This document shows, piece by piece, positions 57,601-64,000 of a stretch of DNA of 64,000 nt. The translations under genes and the position numbers were made by a program. Origin of the DNA: an uncultured Bacteroidales bacterium (lineage in GTDB: Bacteria > Bacteroidota > Bacteroidia > Bacteroidales > UBA932). The notes beneath the pieces are model-generated. The model had not been told where the DNA came from. It ran no database searches and was given only the letters and a program-made list of their open reading frames with translations. Position 1 is the first letter of the stretch. Each line of letters opens with the position of its first letter. The stretch covers positions 1-64,000 of the forward strand of contig ONEX01000005.1 of NCBI GenBank assembly GCA_900316955.1, given 5' to 3'.

Positions 57601-59785
57601 CTATGTGAAGAACAACACCCTGGACAACCTGAACAACCCGGCCAACGCGGGCGGTGTCCTGTGCGTGCGTGCCACGCCGACCACCTACGAGGTCACCGGC
57701 AACATCTTCGCCAACATTGTCAACTCCATCAGCGGCCGTACGGCTGCGATGAAGCCCAAGATGAAGAAGAATGTGTGGTACAACATCGGCGATGCCTTCT
57801 ACACGGGCTGCATCGACGCCGAACTGGCGGTCGACGGTGGCGGTGTGGTTCTTTCCGCCGATCCGTTCAAGGATGCGGCCAGCGGTGACTACACCCTGAC
57901 GAATGCCGTTGTCATGAGCCTCGGCGCCGGCGCTTCCCGCTGGAATCCCGCCGCCGCCTCCGCTTCTGACAGTAATGCGTTCACCGTGTCCTCCGTCGAG
58001 GAGTTCCAGGCTGCCATCGATGCCGCGAAGACCGACATCAAGTTTGCGGCCGGGTCCTATGACCTCTCCGCCGCGAACATCACCCTCACCGCCGGCATGC
58101 ACCTGAGCGGCGAGCCCGGCGCCGAGATCACCGTGTCCCAGTTCGACCTGGCGGAGGGTGACCTGGGTACCATCATCATCGAGAACCTTTCGATTACGGG
58201 GGGCGCCAACAATCTCGTGAGCGTCGGCGCGGCTTCGGTGGTCCGTTCCCTGGTGCTCCGTAACCTGGATGTCAACACCGTGGGCAAGAGCCTCTTCTAT
58301 GGCAATGCCGACGACTCCGAGTTCCAGGCGGTCGTGTTCGACAATGTCTTTGCGACGGGTCTGGGCGGCGGACAGGGTACGATCGATATCCGCAAGGGTA
58401 CCTATCACGCCCTCACCATCCAGAACTGCACCATCGTCGGCGGCCGTGACTTCATCCGGGCCGATGGGGGCAAGGTCACCGGCGCGGTGAACATCGTGAA
58501 CAACACGTTCGACGGCGTCACGCTGAACAACGGAAACGGCGTCCTGTACGTCCGTTCGACCCCGGACAGCTACGTGCTCAAGAACAACCTGTTCCTCAAT
58601 GAGAACGGAGAGAACAACCTGCTCTCCAAGGCTTCCGGCATCACGGTCCCGGACGAGGTCGCGAACAACTACTTCTATGGCTGCACGGCCGAGAAGTTCT
58701 GGACCGGTCTGATCAACCAGGAAGTCGCCCTCGCGAACGGTGGCGTCATCCTCGCCTCGGATCCTGTCAAGGATGCGGCGGGCCATGACTACACGCTCGT
58801 GGACGCCCTGTGCCTCGCTTCCAACGTGGGCGCAGCCCGCTGGAACCCGAATGCCGGCCGGGTGTCTTCCGAGATCACGGTCGCTTCGGTCATCGACCTG
58901 ACGACGGCCATCGACGCCGGCAAGTCCGCCATCACCCTGAAGGCGGGTGTCTATGACCTCCGTGAGGCGGTCGAGAGCGGCGTCATCAACCTGATCGCCC
59001 CGCTCTCGCTGACCGGACAGGGAACCGTCGAAATCATCGGCGGATTCAAGTTCGGCGCTGGTACTACCTCCTTCGAGGCTGAGAATGTGAAGTTCAACGG
59101 CGCTGAGAAGGCGATGGGCAATGCATTCGAGATTGCCGAGGCCGTGGAGATGTCCAAGATCCGGATCACGGGCTGTGACATCTTCGCCTACAACAAGAGT
59201 CTGTTCTATGGAAACGGCACCGATTCCAAGATCGCGGTCTTCGACTTCCAGAAGAACCTGGTCCATGGCTTCGGCACCGGCCAGGGCATGATTGACATCC
59301 GCAAGGGCGTGTACGATGCCATCATCGTCTCCAAGAATACGTTCTATGACGGTGGACGCGACTTCATCCGCTGCGACAAGGAAATCGCAGGGTCGGTTGC
59401 CATCACGAACAACACGTTCGCGGCTTGCTCCATCGATGCCGGAAACGGCCTCCTGTGGGTCCGTTCCTGTGCGGATGCGGCCCAGAAGTACAATGTCGCC
59501 AAAAACCTGTTCCTGAACCTGACCGGTGAGGCTACCATCCTCGCCAAGACGGGCGCGACGGTTCCGACGATGAATGCGAACTACTTCTTCAACGTGGGTC
59601 CGGCCTTCTGGAACGGGGCCATCAACCAGGAAACCGCGACCGTCGGTGGCGCCCTCCTCGAGGCCGATCCTTGCGCCGGTTCCGCCGAGTTCAACTTCAA
59701 GTTGACCGACGCGGACCTCCGTAAGGCCGACATCGGCGATCCGCGCTGGAACTCCGCTTCCCAGAACTATTCCCGGAGGAAGTAA
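54626..59785 (+). CDS. giant surface lipoprotein with four beta-helix modules (DUF4957/DUF5123 type)
   Basis: A 1719-aa lipoprotein (AAASC) started at ATG 54626. FN3-like domains lie at about 30-215 and again near 725-815. Four related beta-helix modules begin at about residues 227, 822, 1118 and 1417. Each opens with an EFQAAIDAAKTDI-like segment and AGSYDL, then a block with GQG-DIRKG and GRDFIR. The helices resemble pectin-binding folds; a surface glycan-binding role beside SusD is likely, and lyase activity cannot be excluded. No catalytic set is obvious. Confidence 0.85.
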   Translation: MNKIKYAILALATLVAAASCSTKEFDEITELNLSRCLAPMGLNARVSAAQGDVVTFSWDVAKDAEAYNFVVYTDAAGTQVYLSETVLPSQVPYQKKLEADQTYWFSVQATASGKGDSKIAFLEKSFKTFAVKDNLFLKVSGRTVNSVSLAWSTEVADFEEVDRIEYGLPGADATETHTLSDSEISGGTATIDGLDASTQYVFTLYYLSASRGQVNAWTTPDISGTTEVNSTEALLNAVKTAGAKILLKMEGSPYDIGALDISNGFTLLGEEAADGTKPVVQGEFHFADTWAPGADLYFEGVEFNGGPTATSPSGFGFAIQNKNGGTVKDKNIGNITYKNCVIANYTKGLMYEWGNNMVLGNVTYDSCDIHDINTDGTVGGDVFDIRQATTLESLSFVNNTIWQGMRTFVRFDAGSIGSLVFENNTLQNLNFVDNANNAGVFGLQITPGSFSFKNNLFLNMTGKAVLAGANAKYVPAGDMGVAAANNWFYNLPKGDDGAVTYFTDNFTQGQAAGTILENDPCYNAAGGYFNLLADCEIADKMVGASKWWTPFVEEPEDLTLNLLAGNKTWNLANAKFFSGTIKKEMVRDDLYINGGESNAIVVDGGKLNFQTAAVTNRQGVPTLSYVAFKVDKPGSVLVKAADPESLGNHFVVGVGPVDGGSIALKGGVSAMADMTTPTKILVTTITEESLVYVFPSGPVSLEKLAWSTDVTPVNTALPTPAPTADPASITAGEAADITISWEPVENAGSYSVVFNGKSNTVSEGTEYVIGGTTTGMLDAGSYKVEVYANPTATDIYNTESAAGVAAFAVLPKGGGGEGDELVVNTVDALKSAIEAGKEAVTLAPGEYDLEGGLTITAPLTLKGQDGAVVKGGFKLSGAVGTFATDNLEVVANGGDIFINLDNAEGVTAEKIDIRNTVIDGFSKSVIYASNTADKFDIADITFYNVVVKNQGTGQGVFDLRNGRYGSFTLEESTCTGGRDFLRIDAPCVINAVYVKNNTLDNLNNPANAGGVLCVRATPTTYEVTGNIFANIVNSISGRTAAMKPKMKKNVWYNIGDAFYTGCIDAELAVDGGGVVLSADPFKDAASGDYTLTNAVVMSLGAGASRWNPAAASASDSNAFTVSSVEEFQAAIDAAKTDIKFAAGSYDLSAANITLTAGMHLSGEPGAEITVSQFDLAEGDLGTIIIENLSITGGANNLVSVGAASVVRSLVLRNLDVNTVGKSLFYGNADDSEFQAVVFDNVFATGLGGGQGTIDIRKGTYHALTIQNCTIVGGRDFIRADGGKVTGAVNIVNNTFDGVTLNNGNGVLYVRSTPDSYVLKNNLFLNENGENNLLSKASGITVPDEVANNYFYGCTAEKFWTGLINQEVALANGGVILASDPVKDAAGHDYTLVDALCLASNVGAARWNPNAGRVSSEITVASVIDLTTAIDAGKSAITLKAGVYDLREAVESGVINLIAPLSLTGQGTVEIIGGFKFGAGTTSFEAENVKFNGAEKAMGNAFEIAEAVEMSKIRITGCDIFAYNKSLFYGNGTDSKIAVFDFQKNLVHGFGTGQGMIDIRKGVYDAIIVSKNTFYDGGRDFIRCDKEIAGSVAITNNTFAACSIDAGNGLLWVRSCADAAQKYNVAKNLFLNLTGEATILAKTGATVPTMNANYFFNVGPAFWNGAINQETATVGGALLEADPCAGSAEFNFKLTDADLRKADIGDPRWNSASQNYSRRK

Positions 59786-59802
59786 CTGTACAAAGGGAGC
59801 CG

Positions 59803-59818
59803 GGGGTGATACCCCGAC
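59803..59818 (+). other. intercistronic hairpin before uxaC
   Basis: CGGGG and CCCCG enclose a short loop, within the 66 bp between the beta-helix protein and uxaC. No T run follows, so RNA processing or stability is more likely than termination. Confidence 0.4.
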
Positions 59819-59851
59819 TCTCTTCCAAGATTATTCAAAACAAAGACTGAT

Positions 59852-61267
59852 ATGAGTTTCATCAACGACAACTTCATGCTCCAGACGGAGACCGCCCGCC
59901 AGCTCTACCACGAGCATGCGGCGAAAATGCCCATCATCGACTACCACTGCCACCTCGTGCCGCAGCAGATCGCCGAGAATATCCAGTTCCGCGACATCAC
60001 CCAGCTCTGGCTGGTGGACGGCCACTACGGCGACCACTACAAGTGGCGCGCGATGCGGGCGAACGGCGTTTCCGAGGACTACCTGACCGGCGGCAAGCAC
60101 ACTGCCTGGGAAACCTTCGAGAAATGGGCGGAGACCGTTCCGTACACGATGCGGAACCCGCTGTACCACTGGACGCACCTGGAGCTGAGCCGCGTGTTCG
60201 GCATCGACAAGCTCCTGTGCCCGGCGACGGCCCGCGAGATCTTCGAGGAGTGCAATGCGAAACTGGCGACGCCCGAGTTCCGCGGCCAGGCCCTCATCCG
60301 CAAGTTTGGCGTGGAGGTGGTCTGCACCACCGACGACCCGGCCGACGACCTCCGCTGGCACAAGATGATCGCGGAGAACCCCTTCGGCACGAAGGTGATT
60401 CCCGCCTGGCGCCCGGACAAGGCGATGGCGATCGAAAACCCGGCCGCCTACAAGGCCTATCTGAAGCAGCTCGGCGAGGCCGCCGACATGGAGATCGACT
60501 CCTATGCCGACCTCTGCGAGGCCCTGAAGAAGCGCCACGATTTCTTCGCGTCGATGGGCTGCAAGCTCTCCGACCACGGCTTGGAGAACTTCTACGCCGC
60601 CGACTACAAGGAGATCGAGATCGAACTGATCTTCAAGAAGGTCCTGATGGGCATCGCCCCGAACGCCAAGGAACTGGAGAAGTTCCGCAGCGCGTTCCTG
60701 CACGACCAGGCCGTGATGGACGCCGAGGCCGGCTGGGCCCAGCAGTTCCACATCGGCGCCATCCGGAACAACAACACGAAGATGTTCAACGAGGTGGGTC
60801 CTGACACGGGCTACGACGCCATCCACGACCCGGAAATCGCGGCCGCCGGCCACCGGTTCTTCGACCGGCTCACCCTGGAAGGCAAGCTCGCGAAGACCAT
60901 CCTCTACTGCCTGAATCCCAAGGACAACGCGGTGATGATGACGATGGCCTACACCTTCAACGACGGCACCTTCCCGGGCAAGATGCAGTTCGGTTCGGGC
61001 TGGTGGTTCCTGGATCAGGAAGTGGGCATGCGCCGTCAGCTGGACTCCCTGTCCGCGCTGGGTCTCCTGAGCCGTTTCGTGGGCATGCTCACGGACAGCC
61101 GCAGCTTCATCAGCTACCCGCGCCACGAGTACTTCCGCCGCATCCTCTGCGATGTCCTGGGCAAGGACGTGGAGCAGGGCAAGCTCCCGGCCTCCGAGCT
61201 CGATTTCATCGGCAAGATGGTCGAGGACATCTCCTACAACAACGCGAAGAATTACTTTAACTTCTGA
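59852..61267 (+). CDS. uxaC: uronate isomerase
   Basis: A 471-aa UxaC of normal length, converting D-galacturonate to tagaturonate (and glucuronate to fructuronate). An amidohydrolase-type fold is seen with the metal-binding IDYHCHLVP near residue 30, TTDDPADDLRWH and GSGWWFLDQ. It is cytoplasmic. It begins the catabolic part of the pectin run and overlaps uxaA by 1 bp. Confidence 0.97.
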   Translation: MSFINDNFMLQTETARQLYHEHAAKMPIIDYHCHLVPQQIAENIQFRDITQLWLVDGHYGDHYKWRAMRANGVSEDYLTGGKHTAWETFEKWAETVPYTMRNPLYHWTHLELSRVFGIDKLLCPATAREIFEECNAKLATPEFRGQALIRKFGVEVVCTTDDPADDLRWHKMIAENPFGTKVIPAWRPDKAMAIENPAAYKAYLKQLGEAADMEIDSYADLCEALKKRHDFFASMGCKLSDHGLENFYAADYKEIEIELIFKKVLMGIAPNAKELEKFRSAFLHDQAVMDAEAGWAQQFHIGAIRNNNTKMFNEVGPDTGYDAIHDPEIAAAGHRFFDRLTLEGKLAKTILYCLNPKDNAVMMTMAYTFNDGTFPGKMQFGSGWWFLDQEVGMRRQLDSLSALGLLSRFVGMLTDSRSFISYPRHEYFRRILCDVLGKDVEQGKLPASELDFIGKMVEDISYNNAKNYFNF

Positions 61268-62745
61268 TGGATTATATCAAGATCAACCCCGCCGACAACG
61301 TCGCCGTCGCCCTCCAGGACCTCTCCAAGGGGGCCGTGGTGGAAGGCGTGACCTTGTCGATGGACATTCCCCGCGGGCACAAGATCGTCCTGAGGGACCT
61401 CAAGGCCGGGGAGAACGTCGTCAAGTACGGCTTCCCGATCGGGCACGTGACGCGCGATGCGGCCGCGGGCACGATGGTGGACCACACCTGCATCAAGACG
61501 AACCTGGAAGGCCTGCTGGAGTATAGCTACCAGCCGGCGCTGGTGGATATCCCGGACGATCCGAAGAAGCGGACCTTCAAGGGCTTCCGCCGGGCGGACG
61601 GACAGGTGGGCGTTCGCAACCAGATTTGGGTCATTCCCAACGTGGGCTGCGTGAACGGCATCTGCCAGACCATCGTGGAGCGCTTCAAGGCGGAAATCGC
61701 CGGGAAGGAGGGGAGTGTCGACGCCGTCGTCGCGTTCCCGCACAACTACGGCTGCTCGCAGCTCGGCGCGGACCACGAGAATACCCGCACCGTCCTCGCC
61801 GACATGGTGCACCATCCCAACGCCGGCGGCGTGCTGGTGGTCTCGCTCGGCTGCGAGAACAACCAGCTGGACGCCTTCCGCGAGCTGGTGGGCCCGGTCG
61901 ATGAAAGCCGCGTGCGGATGTTCGTCACCCAGAAGGTGGACGACGAGATCGAATACGGCCTGCAGCAGCTCCGCGAGATCTTCGCCGTGTGCTCGAAGGA
62001 CGAGCGCGTGGACGTTCCCGTGTCGGAACTCCGCGTCGGCCTCAAGTGCGGCGGCTCCGACGGCCTCAGCGGCATCACGGCGAACCCGCTCCTGGGCGTG
62101 TTCTCCGACTGGATCGTCGCCCAGGGTGGCACGACCGTCCTGACCGAGGTCCCCGAGATGTTCGGCGCCGAGACGATCCTGATGAACCGCTGCCAGGACG
62201 TGGCCACGTTCGACAAGACCGTCCATCTGATCAACGACTTCAAGGAGTACTTCATGAAGCAGGGGATGCCCGTGTACGAGAATCCATCGCCGGGCAACAA
62301 GGCCGGCGGCATCTCCACCCTGGAGGAGAAGTCCCTCGGCTGCACGCAGAAGTGCGGCAAGAGCATCGTCCGCGGTGTTCTGAAATACGGCGAGCGCTTG
62401 AGCGTCAAGGGTTTGAACCTTCTCAGCGCCCCGGGTAACGATCTTGTGGCCTCCACGGCTCTCGCATCCTGTGGCTGCCAGATCGTCCTCTTCACCACCG
62501 GCCGCGGCACCCCGTTCGGCACCTTCGTGCCCACGATGAAGATCTCCACCAACACCCCCCTGTACGAGAAGAAGGGCAACTGGATCGACTTCAACGCCGG
62601 CGTCCTCGCCCAGGGCGAGCCGATGGCGGACGTCGCCGCGCGCTTCGTCGATTTCGTCCTCGCCGCCGCCTCCGGCGCCCCGGTGAACAACGAAAAGAAC
62701 GGCTGGCGCGAAATCGCCATCTTCAAATCCGGCGTAACGCTGTAG
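61267..62745 (+). CDS. uxaA: altronate dehydratase
   Basis: A 492-aa enzyme with an N-terminal SAF domain (about 1-95) and the large UxaA/GarD domain. Motifs are FPHNYGCSQLG, LGCENNQLD, LKCGGSDGLSG and the C-terminal GRGTPFGTFVPTMKISTN. It dehydrates D-altronate to KDG. Its ATG overlaps the uxaC stop. Confidence 0.96.
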   Translation: MDYIKINPADNVAVALQDLSKGAVVEGVTLSMDIPRGHKIVLRDLKAGENVVKYGFPIGHVTRDAAAGTMVDHTCIKTNLEGLLEYSYQPALVDIPDDPKKRTFKGFRRADGQVGVRNQIWVIPNVGCVNGICQTIVERFKAEIAGKEGSVDAVVAFPHNYGCSQLGADHENTRTVLADMVHHPNAGGVLVVSLGCENNQLDAFRELVGPVDESRVRMFVTQKVDDEIEYGLQQLREIFAVCSKDERVDVPVSELRVGLKCGGSDGLSGITANPLLGVFSDWIVAQGGTTVLTEVPEMFGAETILMNRCQDVATFDKTVHLINDFKEYFMKQGMPVYENPSPGNKAGGISTLEEKSLGCTQKCGKSIVRGVLKYGERLSVKGLNLLSAPGNDLVASTALASCGCQIVLFTTGRGTPFGTFVPTMKISTNTPLYEKKGNWIDFNAGVLAQGEPMADVAARFVDFVLAAASGAPVNNEKNGWREIAIFKSGVTL

Positions 62746-62747
62746 CC

Positions 62748-62775
62748 CGTCATTTCGAGCTTGTCGAGCAATCTA
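62748..62775 (+). repeat. REP-like element between uxaA and uxaB
   Basis: CGTCATTTCGAGCTTGTCGA continues into GCAATCTA. It resembles the elements at 32262 and 40245 (shared GTCATT, CGA and AATCTA) and contains the small dyad TCGAGC/TTGTCGA. Confidence 0.6.
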
Positions 62776-62793
62776 AAATTCTAAATCACTAAT

Positions 62794-64000
62794 ATGGAAA
62801 GATTAAACAGAACTTCCGCCCCGCAGGCGAAACAGTACACCGAAAAGGTCATCCAATTCGGTGAGGGCAACTTCCTCCGCGCGTTCATCGAGTGGATCAT
62901 CTGGAAGACCAACCAGAAAACCGATTTCAATGGCTCCGTCGTCGTGGTCCAGCCCATCGAGAAGGGCATGGTCGGCTGGCTCAACGAGCAGGACGGCCTG
63001 TATCACCTGAATCTCCAGGGCCTCCAGGACGGCCAGCCCGTGGACAGCGTCGACCTGATCGACGTCATCAGCCGCGGCCTGAGCCCGTATGAGGACTTCC
63101 AGGGCTACCTGAAGCTCGCCGAGCAGCCGGAGATGCGTTTCGTCATCTCCAATACGACCGAGGCGGGAATCGCTTTCGATCCGGCCTGCAAGCTGGACGA
63201 CGCCCCCGCATCGTCCTATCCCGGCAAGCTCACCCAGCTGCTGTACCACCGCTGGGAGTACTTCAAGGGCGACAAGACCAAGGGCTTCATCATTTTCCCG
63301 TGCGAGCTCATCTTCGAGAACGGCAAGCACCTGAAGGAGTGCATCCGCCAGTACATCGACCTGTGGAACCTGGGCCCGGACTTCCGCGCCTGGTTCGAGG
63401 AGGCTTGCGGCGTGTATTCGACGCTCGTGGACCGCATCGTTCCCGGTTATCCGCGGGACACCGCCGCGCAGCTGTGCGAGCGCGTGGGCTATGACGACCA
63501 TCTGCTGGACAAGGCCGAGATCTTCCACCTGTGGGTGATCGAGGCACCGGCGGAGGTCGCCGCCGAGTTCCCGGCCGACAAGGCCGGCCTGCACGTCCTC
63601 TTCGTCCCGTCCGAGGCTCCGTACCACGAGCGGAAGGTGACCCTGCTCAACGGCCCGCACACCGTGCTTTCGCCGGTGGGCTACCTGAGCGGACTGGACA
63701 CCGTGAAGGAGTGCTGCGAGGATCCCGAGGTGGGCCCGTTCGTGAAGAAGGTGATGTTCGAGGAACTCCTCCCGACGCTCAACCTCCCGAAGGAGGAACT
63801 GGAGAAGTTCGGCTGCGACGTGATGGAGCGCTTCCGCAACCCGTTCGTGAAGCACTTCGTGACGAGCATCATGCTCAACTCCTTCCCGAAGTTCAAGACG
63901 CGCGACCTGCCGGGTCTTAAGACCTACCTGGAGCGCAAGGGCGAACTGCCGAAGGGCATCGTCCTCGGCCTCGCCGCCATCTGCACCTACTACAAGGGCG
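62794..64000 (+). CDS. uxaB: tagaturonate reductase (altronate oxidoreductase), partial
   Basis: At least 402 codons, cut by the window end. It belongs to the mannitol dehydrogenase family: NAD-binding IQFGEGNFLRAFIEW near residue 20, VISNTTEAGIAFD, and the catalytic Lys region NPFVKHFVTSIMLNS. It reduces tagaturonate to altronate, linking UxaC to UxaA. The gap to uxaA is 48 bp and holds a REP-like repeat. Confidence 0.95.
   Translation, partial: MERLNRTSAPQAKQYTEKVIQFGEGNFLRAFIEWIIWKTNQKTDFNGSVVVVQPIEKGMVGWLNEQDGLYHLNLQGLQDGQPVDSVDLIDVISRGLSPYEDFQGYLKLAEQPEMRFVISNTTEAGIAFDPACKLDDAPASSYPGKLTQLLYHRWEYFKGDKTKGFIIFPCELIFENGKHLKECIRQYIDLWNLGPDFRAWFEEACGVYSTLVDRIVPGYPRDTAAQLCERVGYDDHLLDKAEIFHLWVIEAPAEVAAEFPADKAGLHVLFVPSEAPYHERKVTLLNGPHTVLSPVGYLSGLDTVKECCEDPEVGPFVKKVMFEELLPTLNLPKEELEKFGCDVMERFRNPFVKHFVTSIMLNSFPKFKTRDLPGLKTYLERKGELPKGIVLGLAAICTYYKG

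Noticed and set aside
54581-59266. 1561-aa open frame opposite the giant beta-helix gene
   Set aside because: Its sequence has the Arg/Gly/Asp/Val bias of an antisense frame and no signal or domain; the sense gene has a lipobox and repeated modules.

Overview
The window looks like chromosomal DNA from a G+C-rich member of the Bacteroidota, most likely Bacteroidales. The signs are a SusC/SusD pair, lipoproteins with typical lipoboxes, DUF4230, DUF4861 and DUF4957 proteins, a SusC protein ending in Phe, no evident Shine-Dalgarno sequences, and many promoters with the Bacteroidota -7 element TAnnTTTG. The lineage (a gut or rumen saccharolytic anaerobe) is inference.

Layout. 0.1-6.1 kb (minus): pyruvate:ferredoxin oxidoreductase behind fabD, a condensation-like acyltransferase, and tRNA-Val. 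6.2-8.0 kb: a phosphodiester glycosidase, then about 1 kb of non-coding DNA full of repeats. 8.1-13.4 kb (plus): a small membrane protein, a GH2 enzyme and a DUF3089-GH43 fusion, then tRNA-Arg. 13.6-17.0 kb: an A+T-richer accessory segment with an ankyrin-repeat gene, an orphan lipoprotein, a candidate invertible element and a second copy of the 9-mer array. 17.0-23.2 kb (minus): PNPOx-like protein, flavodoxin, a 62-aa protein, two metallophosphoesterases, a GH2 enzyme and a secreted protein. 23.4-30.5 kb: a carboxylesterase, a PEP/pyruvate-binding protein with receiver-like domains, and four DUF4230 genes arranged as an inverted duplication.

30.5-64 kb is a pectin/galacturonate region. On the minus strand kduD-kduI-DUF4861 runs into two of the DUF4230 genes, with GH97 upstream. 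On the plus strand a LacI regulator is followed by kdgK and eda, then a three-domain GH43/CE15 enzyme. A second LacI gene is divergent from a run of at least eleven same-strand genes: GH28, CE12-CE8, GH105, PL1, SusC, SusD, a 1719-aa DUF4957-type beta-helix lipoprotein, uxaC, uxaA and uxaB (cut by the window end). Together these encode de-esterification and cleavage of pectin at the cell surface, outer-membrane import, trimming of unsaturated ends, and both routes to KDG (UxaC/UxaB/UxaA for saturated and KduI/KduD for unsaturated uronates), followed by KdgK and Eda to pyruvate and glyceraldehyde-3-phosphate. No inner-membrane uronate transporter is visible.

The most unusual non-coding feature is a perfectly dyad-symmetric array of 9-mers (GGCGCAGGT and its complement) at 7479-7663. 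It recurs with identical spacing at 15001-15163. Neither array is coding, and I do not recognise the family.
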